Assembly (NCBI GenBank): GCA_029785235.1
Contig: JAFMAA010000002.1
Location: 1 to 64,000, forward strand
DNA length: 64,000 nt
DNA from: Nitrososphaerota archaeon
Lineage (GTDB): Archaea; Thermoproteota; Nitrososphaeria; Nitrososphaerales; UBA183
Direction: 5' to 3'
The position numbers were made by a program, and so were the translations under genes. Of this stretch, positions 7,909 to 15,874 are shown in pieces (the stretch's first letter is position 1; every line of letters begins with the position of its first letter). The notes under the pieces were generated by a model, which was not told the DNA's origin, did not search any database, and worked only from the letters and a program-made list of their open reading frames with translations.

Positions 7909-8199
7909 CTACCAGCTCCCTGCATAGCGGGAGACTTCGTCCTGGCCATCTCTGTGTATCCGCTCCCTCTCCTCGTCGTGGTGGCGATAGACTTGGCCGG
8001 CCCTGGCCTGGTGCAGTATCATGTTGCACGTGGTCAATGGGTCGTTCTTAGCGGCAGACATGTCCCGGGCGAAGTCTCTGGCTTGTTCTGGGGTTTCGAA
8101 TTCGAGCTCTATCCGTACCTTGACTTTGGTCCCGTCGGCGAACTGCCGGCCCACCATGAATAGGCCGGTCTTCGTCATTGGATCTGCTCTGACTATCAT
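7909..8199 (-). CDS. Hypothetical protein, 96 aa
   Basis: Not recognised. Residues 15-35 form a beta hairpin (LFMVGRQFADGTKVKVRIELEF) followed by a helix and a very charged C-terminus (HHDEERERIHRD). An AAGTGAAAA leader precedes the ATG. Confidence 0.65.
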   Translation of the reverse strand: MIVRADPMTKTGLFMVGRQFADGTKVKVRIELEFETPEQARDFARDMSAAKNDPLTTCNMILHQARAGQVYRHHDEERERIHRDGQDEVSRYAGSW

Positions 8200-8227
8200 C
8201 GGTTTTCACTTGCTCTTTGGTTCATGC

Positions 8228-8383
8228 TTATTCACTGACCTCTGACTTTGCATTCATATCGAGTTCGGCGATGACTTCATCCACCAGGCCGTTCTTGTAG
8301 TAGGAAAAGCCTCCGTAACCCTCCTTCCCGCCCAACGGGTCTCGGGCCTTCTTCAGTTTGTCTGCCAATGATCTGCTGTCCAT
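8228..8383 (-). CDS. Hypothetical protein, 51 aa
   Basis: A short frame with an AAGTGAGAAG leader before its ATG, fitting the spacing of the surrounding operon. The product starts MDSRSLADKLKKARD and ends with an acidic helix. Its N-terminus resembles that of the 59068-59685 product (MNSSLADKLEAL), perhaps a shared N-terminal motif. Function is unknown. Confidence 0.55.
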   Translation of the reverse strand: MDSRSLADKLKKARDPLGGKEGYGGFSYYKNGLVDEVIAELDMNAKSEVSE

Positions 8384-8412
8384 TGCTTCTCACTTCTGTC
8401 GAGTAGAGCACT

Positions 8413-8913
8413 TCACTTTTCCTTCTCCCTTCCTACCAATCTGACTTCATCTCCCTCGTCTGTACGCATAACAGCCGTGCGGTGGTAGGTGACCTCTAGA
8501 GCGGGCTTGTCGTAGTCGAAGTCGACCCTGACTCTTATGACTGGGTCCAGCTTCCCTTCAGGGACCACCCCTACGTATTCGACGAAGGCTGCTCTGTCGC
8601 CTGGCTTGATCATGTCTTCACGAGCGCCCTGTTTGTAGGTCGGCGCCATCTTTACTACCTCGAGTAGGTCTCCTCGTTTGAACTCACCGGGGAGGCCGAA
8701 CTCGTGGGGGAAGAGGCTGGCGTATTCTGCCTTCAGCCGGTCGAGGCTCTTCATCTCGGCTCTGAGCTGCTCATAGAGGTCTTCGGAGAGGTACATCAAG
8801 ACCTGGGGACCGTAGCCCCCCTGGTCTACCTTGATGAAGGGCAGGAGCTTGCCGCCGATGTGCCCCATTCCTACTTCTCTGATATCCGTTGGTCTTACTA
8901 TCTCTTTCTTCAT
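8413..8913 (-). CDS. Hypothetical protein, 166 aa
   Basis: Not recognised. An N-terminal beta region (residues 1-45), a helix (47-66) and a C-terminal beta domain with KPGDRAAFVEYVG and VIRVRVDFDYDKP. The C-terminal part could be an OB- or SH3-like barrel. Its ATG overlaps the upstream stop as ATGA. Confidence 0.65.
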   Translation of the reverse strand: MKKEIVRPTDIREVGMGHIGGKLLPFIKVDQGGYGPQVLMYLSEDLYEQLRAEMKSLDRLKAEYASLFPHEFGLPGEFKRGDLLEVVKMAPTYKQGAREDMIKPGDRAAFVEYVGVVPEGKLDPVIRVRVDFDYDKPALEVTYHRTAVMRTDEGDEVRLVGREKEK

Positions 8914-9200
8914 GAGAACACCTTCCGCGACTCTTCGAGTTGCGCCTTTGAGAGCGTAGATATGCCAGGGTTTGAGACCGTCTGGCCGAGGCGGAACTGA
9001 ATGGCGGCTGCACTGCCCTGCAAGCTGTCATTGACGTCCATGATATCTACAATGCCCGGGAATCCACGCAGCGCCTCGAGATACACTTCAACTGAGGCGA
9101 GTTCTGTTGCTACTTTCTCTATGTGCCGCAGAGCGTATGTGAGGTACTTGGCAACTTCCGGGTCGTCGACGGCTTCTAGAAACGGTGCATTGTTTGGCAT
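8910..9200 (-). CDS. Hypothetical helical protein, 96 aa
   Basis: Not recognised. It is predominantly helical with a coiled-coil-like centre (YALRHIEKVATELASVEVYLEAL). The stop overlaps the start of the next gene by 4 nt, so the two are probably translated together. Confidence 0.65.
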   Translation of the reverse strand: MPNNAPFLEAVDDPEVAKYLTYALRHIEKVATELASVEVYLEALRGFPGIVDIMDVNDSLQGSAAAIQFRLGQTVSNPGISTLSKAQLEESRKVFS

Positions 9201-9211
9201 AGTTTCTTCCT

Positions 9212-10132
9212 CTAGATTCTTACGAGTACCTTGCGGTATTCTGACGCTTTGCCATTGGATATTATGACGTGCGAGTCGTCACAGAGGTCATCGTATGGTC
9301 CAGAGTTTTTCCAGTTGTAGTCAAGGCGCGTCTTTGGGTTTGCCAGAGCGAACTTGAAGATGTCGAAGGTGCCGCTCTTGCAGGTTGGATCAGCCACGTT
9401 TACGCCTCTTGGCATGATGGACTTGATGACCGCCTTCCCAGGCACAATTGGCCGCATGGAACTGAATGTCCGCTCAGAGCAGAACTGGAACTTCTTGAGC
9501 ATCGACATGGTCTTGGAGTCCATGAACTGGAGCCACCAAGTGTCACGCGGCACAGGGTGCTTCCAGAATGTGCTCGCTAGCTCTCCCTGGGGGCAGGCCG
9601 TCCCTCTGAAGTAGGTTGCTATGCTCTTGTTACCCTGTATGACTGAAGCGCGGGCGTCTTCGAATTTCTCGTTGTAGAAGAACAGGTAGGAGCCTTCATA
9701 CTTGTATGTCGTCTCCCCCCATCTGCCCTGCTTCCGCTTGCAGCCAGCTCGGATTATCTCGACGTCATGCTTGTCGCTAGGGTCCATATCGTACGTTATG
9801 CACTCCTGGGGTCCGACGATGACAGCGTCTATGGTCTGATGGAGCGGTTCGAGCGTCTGGTAGACCTTGCCGATCCTCACGAACCTGTTTCCGAATAACG
9901 CTCTGAACTGGTCGGCGAGAGGGAAGACGTCGAACTTCCCACCTCTTGCGATGTAGTCGTCGTATTCTCCGTGGTGGTATGACATCTCCACGGTGAGCGC
10001 TCCGTTTTCCGAATACGCCTCTATGCTACAGTCGACGTTTCCAAGCTGATTGAACAGTTTGGCTGCTTCGTCCAGAATACGTCGGTCTACCCCCGACATG
10101 GTCATAGTAAGGGTTTCTGTAGAGTCTGTCAA
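9212..10132 (-). CDS. Hypothetical protein, 306 aa, TTG start
   Basis: The TTG start overlaps the upstream stop as TTGA. The protein has an N-terminal helix followed by a long beta-rich body with many aromatic residues (YLFFYNEKF, DTWWLQFMD). No catalytic motif or membrane segment stands out. I cannot assign a family. Confidence 0.7.
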   Translation of the reverse strand: MTDSTETLTMTMSGVDRRILDEAAKLFNQLGNVDCSIEAYSENGALTVEMSYHHGEYDDYIARGGKFDVFPLADQFRALFGNRFVRIGKVYQTLEPLHQTIDAVIVGPQECITYDMDPSDKHDVEIIRAGCKRKQGRWGETTYKYEGSYLFFYNEKFEDARASVIQGNKSIATYFRGTACPQGELASTFWKHPVPRDTWWLQFMDSKTMSMLKKFQFCSERTFSSMRPIVPGKAVIKSIMPRGVNVADPTCKSGTFDIFKFALANPKTRLDYNWKNSGPYDDLCDDSHVIISNGKASEYRKVLVRI

Positions 10133-10647
10133 TCCTCTTTCTCCTCCTTTCTGCGGCGTCCGTCCTTCGGGAATGCCAGATAATGGCCGTCGATGGTGTC
10201 GGGCCTGAACCCTGCTGCTCTCAGTGCGAGGTGCTCGTCTGTGAGACCGCCGTACACCGGTTCCACGAGGTGGCCTCCGCTTGGGCAGAACATCCTGTGG
10301 CCTGTGGTTTCGTCAGGGACGCGTGTGTGAAGATGGTCGCCGTGGTCGGGGCAGACCAGCGGGGACTGTTTGTCATAGAATATCCTGTCGCACAGCACCA
10401 TGAGGCATCCGATACAGAGGTTCTCGTAGATGTGGCCGGGCAGCATGAGCCTGTTGTTGACGAGCGTGTCAGCGCCTATCCTAACCACGGGGACATGGAC
10501 CTCTTCGCCCATCACACCGCAGTCCCAGATATCGCCGAGAGGTTCGCCACACAGGCCGTTTAGGTCGGGGCCGATATGCCACCGGCTCCCTGGCATTTCG
10601 CTCTTCCCCACGTTGAGCGTCGCTGAGATCATGATCCTTTCTTCCAT
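10129..10647 (-). CDS. Cys/His-rich metal-binding protein, 172 aa
   Basis: Contains CIGCLMVLC around residues 78-86, then CPDHGDHLH and later CPSGGH, a set of Cys/His residues that could bind two zinc ions. The C-terminus is basic and acidic (DGRRRKEEKED). A GGGTGA site precedes the ATG. Function is unknown. Confidence 0.65.
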   Translation of the reverse strand: MEERIMISATLNVGKSEMPGSRWHIGPDLNGLCGEPLGDIWDCGVMGEEVHVPVVRIGADTLVNNRLMLPGHIYENLCIGCLMVLCDRIFYDKQSPLVCPDHGDHLHTRVPDETTGHRMFCPSGGHLVEPVYGGLTDEHLALRAAGFRPDTIDGHYLAFPKDGRRRKEEKED

Positions 10648-10656
10648 GGTTTCACC

Positions 10657-10785
10657 CTACAGCTCGCTCACGGCATCATTGACGTTGGGGCTCTTCTTCA
10701 AGTCCTTGGTCATCTTCGCGACCGCCGCGCAGACCTCGTCGTAGGTTTCGTTTACCCTCTCCAGCGCTATCAGATATCTTGCCAT
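10657..10785 (-). CDS. Hypothetical protein, 42 aa
   Basis: A short helical frame (MARYLIALERVNETYDEV ...) that fills the gap between its neighbours exactly and ends ten nt before the next start. Small size limits certainty. Confidence 0.45.
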   Translation of the reverse strand: MARYLIALERVNETYDEVCAAVAKMTKDLKKSPNVNDAVSEL

Positions 10786-10789
10786 GGTC

Positions 10790-11098
10790 TCATTCCTCCA
10801 ATTTGATTTCTACGCCGTCGTCATTCTCGAACTCATATCTGCCGTAGCTCTGCACAAGGCCTTCCGCCTTCACTCCCTGACGCATGAGGCTCTCGCTGAT
10901 GACGGAAGTGCCGAGGATGACCCCTATGGCATACCAGGGGAGGTCCACGATGAAGAACAGGTATAGAGACACTGCCGCTCCTATGAAGAAGCCCAGCGCT
11001 CCTATGTTGGCGACCTTTTCGAGCCTTTTATACCGCTTCTCTATCTGCGGGTCATCGAACTCTGGCAGCCGCACTGATTTTGCGTCTTTTGCAGCCAA
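10790..11098 (-). CDS. Two-TM membrane protein, 102 aa
   Basis: After a charged 28-residue N-terminus come two adjacent hydrophobic helices (about 31-52 and 54-69: IGALGFFIGAAVSLYLFFIV and PWYAIGVILGTSVI). A soluble C-terminal tail follows. It is likely a small hairpin membrane protein; its role is unknown. Confidence 0.7.
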   Translation of the reverse strand: MAAKDAKSVRLPEFDDPQIEKRYKRLEKVANIGALGFFIGAAVSLYLFFIVDLPWYAIGVILGTSVISESLMRQGVKAEGLVQSYGRYEFENDDGVEIKLEE

Positions 11099-11104
11099 TT
11101 CAGG

Positions 11105-11314
11105 TCAACTCTGAAGCTTGCCGGTGAACCTTCTGCCGTTGATGAAGAACTCGATGGTGTTGTAGTCGAGGTTCCAGACCACTACTTCATGTCCCGACGC
11201 GCAATACGACTCCCCCACTACAGGGTACCGGTTCCCTGCGAGTACGGCGTTGATAGCAGTCATTGCCTCGTCAGTAGACACGGGAACCTCCTCAATCACT
11301 TCACTTACCCTCAT
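11105..11314 (-). CDS. Hypothetical protein, about 69 aa
   Basis: The frame is open further upstream, but the ATG at 11314 has a GGGAG site and limits the overlap with the preceding gene to 14 nt. An ATG three codons earlier is possible. The product is alpha/beta with a beta-hairpin end (EFFINGRRFTGKLQS). Confidence 0.55.
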   Translation of the reverse strand: MRVSEVIEEVPVSTDEAMTAINAVLAGNRYPVVGESYCASGHEVVVWNLDYNTIEFFINGRRFTGKLQS

Positions 11315-11615
11315 TTCTATCATCTCCCAAGGCACTCTCAACGCTCCTATCTGTTCCAACCTCAAGTTCCGATGCGACTTCTTCTATCGCCTTCGCCTTG
11401 AAGTACGCCCATTCACCGAACAGCCCGTGGTACGACCAGTCTCTGGCCGAGCGTAGCCGCGTTGCCAGCTCCGGCCCTCTGGCCAATGCAGCCTCCAGCG
11501 CTTTGACCCTTGGAAGGAGAGCCTTGACTCTGGCATAGGCCTCTGCCGCTTGATCCAGCTCGTCGCCTTCATCTCCATGCCAGCACGCCTCTAGCTCTTC
11601 TGCAAGGGGTGTCAT
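11301..11615 (-). CDS. Hypothetical helical protein, 104 aa
   Basis: An alanine/leucine/arginine-rich helical protein, probably a coiled coil (YARVKALLPRVKALEAAL). It overlaps both neighbours by a few nucleotides. Unknown function. Confidence 0.6.
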   Translation of the reverse strand: MTPLAEELEACWHGDEGDELDQAAEAYARVKALLPRVKALEAALARGPELATRLRSARDWSYHGLFGEWAYFKAKAIEEVASELEVGTDRSVESALGDDRNEGK

Positions 11616-11815
11616 TGGTACTCATTCTCCTCTACTTCGTACTCCTCTGGGTAGATTATGTCGTCCCCGGGAGCGTAGTTGTCTGACCGCATGAATTCCA
11701 ACATGTGTTCGCCGCAATAATGCCCCCATAGGAGGCCAATCTTGGTCTTGAACTCGGGAGCGTCGGGGCATTTCGTGTCAGGCTTCTCGATCAATCTATC
11801 ACACATGTACTTCAC
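11612..11815 (-). CDS. Small Cys/His protein, 67 aa
   Basis: Cysteines at CDRL, KCPDAPEF and HYCGEHM suggest one zinc site (C...C...H-C...H). The C-terminus is very acidic (PEEYEVEENEYQ). It overlaps the next start as ATGA. Confidence 0.6.
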   Translation of the reverse strand: MKYMCDRLIEKPDTKCPDAPEFKTKIGLLWGHYCGEHMLEFMRSDNYAPGDDIIYPEEYEVEENEYQ

Positions 11816-12382
11816 CTAAGCCTTCTTGACGTCTAGTATCATACGGAACAGCTCTGCCTGCTCGATCGCGTCATCGAGGGCGTTGTGCGTGTGTTTCGCT
11901 GATGTCTTGAATCCTGCATCGTAGATGGCCCGTTTGTTGGTCTGGCGCCAAGCCTTTCCAAACTTCCCCATGTAGACCCCTTTCATGTCTATCGCGTTGA
12001 TCCCCAACGGATTGTACCCCAGGTATGTGTGGAAGTACCATGAAACGAAGAGGAAGTCGCTTGGCGCGTTGAAGAACACCCCGATGGGCTTGCCCTGTAC
12101 GTTCTTCTCAAGCCACTCTGCAAAGCTTCGCATGGCTGCCTCCGGCGACGAGCCTTGCTCCTCGCACTTCACCAGGAACTGGTCTCCGAGAACGTCTCTT
12201 GCTGAATCGGTGGCAGTTGCCCCTTCGAGAGGCTTGATCTCAACATAGAACCTAACATCAGGGTTGTCGACCAGGCACGCCCCTATGCTGAGCAGCGAGT
12301 ACTTTGGAGGTATGGGCCCAGTGTACTCGCAGTCGATGCTCACGTACAGTTTCCTTTCTTTCTCCAGAGCTGTTTCATTCAA
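11816..12382 (-). CDS. DEDDh-type 3'-5' exonuclease
   Basis: Predicted exonuclease of the DnaQ/RNase T/ExoX superfamily, 188 aa. Exo I is S-I-D-C-E-Y with Asp17 and Glu19. Exo II lies around NAPSDFLFVSWY. Exo III is H-N-A-L-D-D near residue 167, with the DEDDh histidine and last aspartate. It could process RNA or DNA ends; the substrate cannot be inferred. A second DnaQ-like protein is at 60790-61683. A TTAAAAC element 28-34 nt upstream of the ATG suggests a promoter. Confidence 0.8.
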   Translation of the reverse strand: MNETALEKERKLYVSIDCEYTGPIPPKYSLLSIGACLVDNPDVRFYVEIKPLEGATATDSARDVLGDQFLVKCEEQGSSPEAAMRSFAEWLEKNVQGKPIGVFFNAPSDFLFVSWYFHTYLGYNPLGINAIDMKGVYMGKFGKAWRQTNKRAIYDAGFKTSAKHTHNALDDAIEQAELFRMILDVKKA

Positions 12383-12409
12383 TGTAATTCGCCTAGTGTT
12401 CCTGTCAGC

Positions 12410-12416
12410 TTAAAAC
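12410..12416 (-). promoter_or_regulatory. Candidate promoter element GTTTTAA
   Basis: GTTTTAA on the minus strand, 28-34 nt before the ATG at 12382, in a 68-nt intergenic gap. The same GTTWWA-type element recurs at similar distances before other transcription-unit starts (for example 25561, 32440, 38312 and 38872). It could be an archaeal TATA-like box. Confidence 0.4.
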
Positions 12417-12450
12417 GGGGTCGTCGCCAGATCTTTCTGGCATGTGGCCG

Positions 12451-12684
12451 TCACTCCAATAGGCCCGACAAAACTTCTGGGTCGATAGTGGCGTTCTGGG
12501 ATTGGCGCCGGCCCGGTTCAGGGGCGGTTGAGACAACCCAGTCTTCGAATTGGTCGAGCGCCTCAGCGGCGTGTTGGATTATGGGTTCCGTGAGCGCCAC
12601 GTTTCCATAGGTGTCTTGCAGCTCCCATGCGCCTTCCAGAAGCTTTCTATATGGCGCCAGTCTGTTGTCTATCACGGTCTTCAT
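12451..12684 (-). CDS. Small tagged protein, 77 aa
   Basis: Unknown function. Helical N-terminal part, a short P/R/Q linker, then the terminal tag IDPEVLSGLLE. It begins a run of five consecutive genes (12451-14108) whose products all end in this tag. Confidence 0.7.
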   Translation of the reverse strand: MKTVIDNRLAPYRKLLEGAWELQDTYGNVALTEPIIQHAAEALDQFEDWVVSTAPEPGRRQSQNATIDPEVLSGLLE

Positions 12685-12956
12685 TTGTTTCTCTTGTCCT
12701 TGCTCGTTATCAGAGGCAGAAACACCGTTGGATCAATTGTCCGCCGTCTGGGCTTCGGCTTTGTTTTCTTACGGGCCTTCTCCCTTTCCTTCTCCACCAG
12801 CACGCCGCCCTTGCGGTATCTGATTCTTGCCAGGGTTTCGTGGCCGGCGCTGAAGTTGAACTGGAAGAAGGTACCTACATCTGTCCCTTCGAGTCGTACT
12901 TCATCCTCTGAAATCAGATAGACCTTCACCCGCGGGCTCTGACCTTTGTTGACCAT
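12681..12956 (-). CDS. Small tagged protein, 91 aa
   Basis: Started at an ATG with an AGTGAGA site. A beta-rich body (residues 5-45), a long basic segment (VEKEREKARKKTKPKPRRR), then IDPTVFLPLIT and a seven-residue basic end. The lysine/arginine stretch just before the tag looks like a flexible linker. Confidence 0.7.
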   Translation of the reverse strand: MVNKGQSPRVKVYLISEDEVRLEGTDVGTFFQFNFSAGHETLARIRYRKGGVLVEKEREKARKKTKPKPRRRTIDPTVFLPLITSKDKRNK

Positions 12957-12983
12957 TGTATGTCTCACTCTTTGTCCGTCTGC

Positions 12984-13217
12984 TCATAATGACAGGAGCA
13001 CTGTCGGGTCGATTTCACGCTTGGGGGCCTTCTCTCTGATCTCTTTCAGGGCCTGTTTGACCTGCTCCGGGTAAAGATAGATGAAGTGAGTTCCGGCGTT
13101 TCGTGACAGGGAAATAGCTCCGTTGTCGTACACACAGAGGTCTACCGAGTATTCTCCTGCAGAGTAATCATCGTTCTTTGCCTGCAGCTCTGTCCTTGAT
13201 ACGGGTTTGGGGTCCAT
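12984..13217 (-). CDS. Small tagged protein, 77 aa
   Basis: Started at the ATG at 13217; a GTG three codons earlier is possible. A compact alpha/beta body with an SVDLCVYDNGAISLSRN beta hairpin, a helix, then KREIDPTVLLSL at the very end. The tag differs from its neighbour's by only a few residues although the bodies are unrelated. Confidence 0.7.
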   Translation of the reverse strand: MDPKPVSRTELQAKNDDYSAGEYSVDLCVYDNGAISLSRNAGTHFIYLYPEQVKQALKEIREKAPKREIDPTVLLSL

Positions 13218-13233
13218 GAGAATCACATCAATG

Positions 13234-13785
13234 CTACTTTACTAATAGGCTCAGTATTTCCGGGTCGTTCACGCCCCTTGGGATGGCTTCCGGCCGCGTG
13301 ACTTTCTCAGCCGCTATCTTCCTTAGCGTGGCGAGTTGCCGGTCGACGAGTTCTTCTGCAAGAATCTTCCTGACTGTGCTTGCTGCTTTGAGGATGTTTG
13401 CGCTGTATCTTCGCATGGTCACTGCTTCCGCAACCAGTAAGGTCGCTATCAATGCCAACCATGCTCTGGATTCGTCTTTCTGGTCTTCGCTCTCCTCGTC
13501 TCTCATCTTCTTGGCAATCGCGATGATTTGGTTGACGAGAGAGTCACTGCGGAGCTCTTGGTCGACGGTCTCTGCGTTTTCTTGCGTGGGACTGGCAACC
13601 CATACATTGATTGTGCCAACAAGATGCCGTACCTTGCTATCGTGCTCCACATGCTCATACCGGTCTAACACTTCGGAGGCGCAGTAGACGCCAAACTTGA
13701 TGGCGGCCACCCTGTTCGTAAGGCACTTCTTCACATCGTCTTTAGAAAACAGCGGATCTGCCGCAGGGATTCTTGGCGTCTTCAT
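13234..13785 (-). CDS. Helical tagged protein, 183 aa
   Basis: Started at the ATG with an AGGTGAG site. Almost wholly helical, with a mildly hydrophobic helix near residues 113-135 (WLALIATLLVAEAV), so possibly membrane associated. It ends GVNDPEILSLLVK, the shared tag plus one lysine. Confidence 0.7.
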   Translation of the reverse strand: MKTPRIPAADPLFSKDDVKKCLTNRVAAIKFGVYCASEVLDRYEHVEHDSKVRHLVGTINVWVASPTQENAETVDQELRSDSLVNQIIAIAKKMRDEESEDQKDESRAWLALIATLLVAEAVTMRRYSANILKAASTVRKILAEELVDRQLATLRKIAAEKVTRPEAIPRGVNDPEILSLLVK

Positions 13786-13793
13786 GTTCTCAC

Positions 13794-14108
13794 CTAGATC
13801 AAAGTCAGCAATGTCATGGAGTCGCTGCACACGACCGATGGAGCTTGTGCCTTCGCTACTGGGGCGTCCAGGAGCTCGAGGTTTCTCAATTCGTCGATGC
13901 TTTCTTCGCCTTGGCGGATCCAGTTCGTTCTCTCCCGCCGGCCAGGTTTTACGTCTATTGTCACAGTTACGACTGCGCGCCGCCCATCGGCATGGGCATC
14001 AGTTATCGTCCCTACCATTCCAACATAGCACGTCGGCGAGTAGGTTTTCATGACCTTCACCCGCCGGCCTTTCAGCGTCGTGACGTCAAAGTCGCTTACT
14101 GTTGCCAT
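13794..14108 (-). CDS. KOW/SH3-like protein with terminal tag
   Basis: Residues 14-55 (RRVKVMKTYSPT ... GMVGTITDAHADGRR ... VTVTID) have the pattern of a KOW or SH3-like barrel. Such domains often bind RNA or ribosomal partners. After an A/P/V-rich linker it ends DSMTLLTLI, a tag lacking the proline. Confidence 0.65.
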   Translation of the reverse strand: MATVSDFDVTTLKGRRVKVMKTYSPTCYVGMVGTITDAHADGRRAVVTVTIDVKPGRRERTNWIRQGEESIDELRNLELLDAPVAKAQAPSVVCSDSMTLLTLI

Positions 14109-14113
14109 TCAAC

Positions 14114-14515
14114 TCACCGCGAGTAGTAATTGTGGATCATCTGTGCGATGAACGCCGACGCCGTTTCGTCTCGTTCTATGCCGTCAGGCCATGTTTGCAG
14201 GGCTTCAAGCGCCGGCTGACCAAGGTTTTCGTGGAACTTCCAATGCTTCAGTAGCCCTTTCTTCGTCGACTTGCCGTTGCCGTCGTAGTAGTACCTCCCT
14301 ATGAGGGTGACTATATGATGTGCGACGCCGGTTTTCAGGTCTCGGACTACGTAAAGCCGCGCATCACAGTAGTCCCATACGCGGCACATGGCATCCGCAA
14401 TGATCCCGCACCCTCCTGCTGTCCACGTGCCGTTCGGGAGTACAGTGTAGGACTCTTTCGACGTCACTATGCTCTTTATGGCACCTTCGATGGTCCGCTC
14501 TCTTGGTTTGCTCAT
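14114..14515 (-). CDS. Possible Cys-His hydrolase-like protein, 133 aa
   Basis: Contains W-T-A-G-G-C-G-I-I-A-D-A-M near residue 31, then A-H-H-I-V-T-L near 66 and Y-Y-Y-D-G-N-G. The Cys/His/Asp order is reminiscent of papain-like folds seen in many phage hypothetical proteins. That is pattern similarity only. An AAGTGATAT leader precedes the ATG. Confidence 0.6.
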   Translation of the reverse strand: MSKPRERTIEGAIKSIVTSKESYTVLPNGTWTAGGCGIIADAMCRVWDYCDARLYVVRDLKTGVAHHIVTLIGRYYYDGNGKSTKKGLLKHWKFHENLGQPALEALQTWPDGIERDETASAFIAQMIHNYYSR

Positions 14516-14516
14516 T

Positions 14517-15077
14517 CTATATCACTTGTCTGGGGACCGTCACTTCGCATTCCAGTTCCATCCGAGTCTCCGGTTGGCGGTTCGGAGCCGACGCCATGTT
14601 CGCTAGGTAGATGTCCGGTTTGGAGATGTCAACGGGCTCGACGGACAAGACCCGCTCTGGTTGTACGAATTTGCCGCAGGGGATGAAGTCCGGGGCCTGC
14701 CGTTTCTCGTTGTCGTCAAGAAACGTCACCACATAGGGCTTGCCATAGAGCGCGTCGAGCTTCTTCCTCCTTTGGACGCGGTTGAAACCTACGTTCGAGA
14801 GGAGAAGCATGATCAGTTCTGGCGTGTCGCTGGCATAGCTCTCTGCCATCATTTTGTCTTCCGTTGCCCAGAGCTGTATCCTTCCCTCCCCGGCGGCTTC
14901 GATGATATATTGACGGATCCAGCGGTTCGTCTGGAACTTACCAAGCTTGTGGAGACGTTCGAGGGTACGAATGACGTCTGTCACGGCGGCTTTTGGCGTT
15001 TCCCAGTAGTAGCTCATGCCGCTTGTCCTGACCGACTCTGGGTTGCGGAGCCTGCAGCCTCTGTACAGGGTTCTCAT
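14517..15077 (-). CDS. Possible ADP-ribosyltransferase-like protein
   Basis: 186 aa. Starts MRTLYRGCRL, and has W-A-T-E-D-K-M-M-A-E-S-Y-A around residues 70-82 and F-V-Q-P-E-R-V-L-S-V-E-P near 142. The order Y-R-G, then (S/A)-T with a following A-x-x-Y-A, then a late E-containing strand resembles ART folds. No strict R-S-E or H-Y-E triad can be assigned by eye. A second ART-like candidate is at 32510-33130. Confidence 0.5.
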   Translation of the reverse strand: MRTLYRGCRLRNPESVRTSGMSYYWETPKAAVTDVIRTLERLHKLGKFQTNRWIRQYIIEAAGEGRIQLWATEDKMMAESYASDTPELIMLLLSNVGFNRVQRRKKLDALYGKPYVVTFLDDNEKRQAPDFIPCGKFVQPERVLSVEPVDISKPDIYLANMASAPNRQPETRMELECEVTVPRQVI

Positions 15078-15085
15078 GGTTTCTC

Positions 15086-15391
15086 CTACCTCTCGACTAG
15101 TGCTCGGAGGACTTGCTTCCCCTGGTCTTCGTTGTCCAGGTAGACCCTGCCACGGCTGGTCTCTGGCTTCTTCTCTAGATGCAGAACCAGACGGACCAAT
15201 GCCGCGATGAGCGCGGCCTTGTCAGGATCCGTAACCAAGGCCCAGCGTACTTTGTATTGCTTCACTTTCGTATAATGGCCTACACGGCTTCCGTTTGCGC
15301 TCGGAGGGTCCCACTCTACCGGTCCGTCGACGGTGGAAGTTGCTCTGACCGCCTTCAGTTCCAGTTTGTTGACTTCGAATGCTATCTTCAT
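15086..15391 (-). CDS. Hypothetical protein, 101 aa
   Basis: Not recognised. Two beta strands open the protein (KIAFEVNKLELKAVRATSTV), and a helix (DKAALIAALVRLVLHLEKK) follows a TKVKQYKVRWALV strand. It ends in another helix. The leader AGTGAAGCAAT precedes ATG. Confidence 0.65.
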   Translation of the reverse strand: MKIAFEVNKLELKAVRATSTVDGPVEWDPPSANGSRVGHYTKVKQYKVRWALVTDPDKAALIAALVRLVLHLEKKPETSRGRVYLDNEDQGKQVLRALVER

Positions 15392-15421
15392 ATTGCTTCA
15401 CTCGGATATTTTCAACACTCA

Positions 15422-15451
15422 CTTCGGCCGGTCTTCTTTTAACGGCCGAAG
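15422..15451 (-). terminator. 9-bp hairpin after the 15453 gene
   Basis: Perfect arms CTTCGGCCG/CGGCCGAAG start two nt after the TGA stop at 15453. The loop holds TTAAAAGAAGAC. The location fits a terminator, while the TTAAAA loop also resembles the promoter-like element seen at other gap positions. Confidence 0.55.
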
Positions 15452-15452
15452 G

Positions 15453-15836
15453 TCACGCCGGGGTCTTGGCTAGTTTGACGGTTATCTTCGCCTTGGGCAC
15501 GGCCTTCTTGTAGGACTGCTTCCAGGACTCGGCTTCGGTCTCTTTGACGGTCGCGGCCAGCATCCCATTGACGAACACGTCGATTTGGCGCTCTACCTGT
15601 CCGGCCAGCACTTCCTCTTCGGGGTTCGGCGCCGCCGAACTGCTGCCATCTTCGATTGTGAGCCTTGGACGGCACCTGTGCGCCGTGTTCTCGTTGAACC
15701 AGTCGCCACACCCGACGCATCTGATGTCCTCGCCGCTGACCATCTTCTCCATGAACTGCTTGTGCTCAGCCAGCGTGTCGCAGTGCTTCAGTTCCTCTAC
15801 TTCCTTGAATACGTCTACTTCATCTAATTCGTACAT
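15453..15836 (-). CDS. Acidic zinc-binding protein, 127 aa
   Basis: Very acidic N-terminus (MYELDEVDVFKEVEEL), then CVGCGDWFNENTAHRC, a C-x2-C-x10-H-x-C zinc site. A beta/helix C-terminal part follows (QIDVFVNGMLAATVKETEAESW), resembling a small ubiquitin-like or grasp-like hairpin. Function is unknown. Confidence 0.65.
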   Translation of the reverse strand: MYELDEVDVFKEVEELKHCDTLAEHKQFMEKMVSGEDIRCVGCGDWFNENTAHRCRPRLTIEDGSSSAAPNPEEEVLAGQVERQIDVFVNGMLAATVKETEAESWKQSYKKAVPKAKITVKLAKTPA

Positions 15837-15874
15837 GTGTTTATCACTTCTTTCGTCACGTCCCCCAAATGGGG

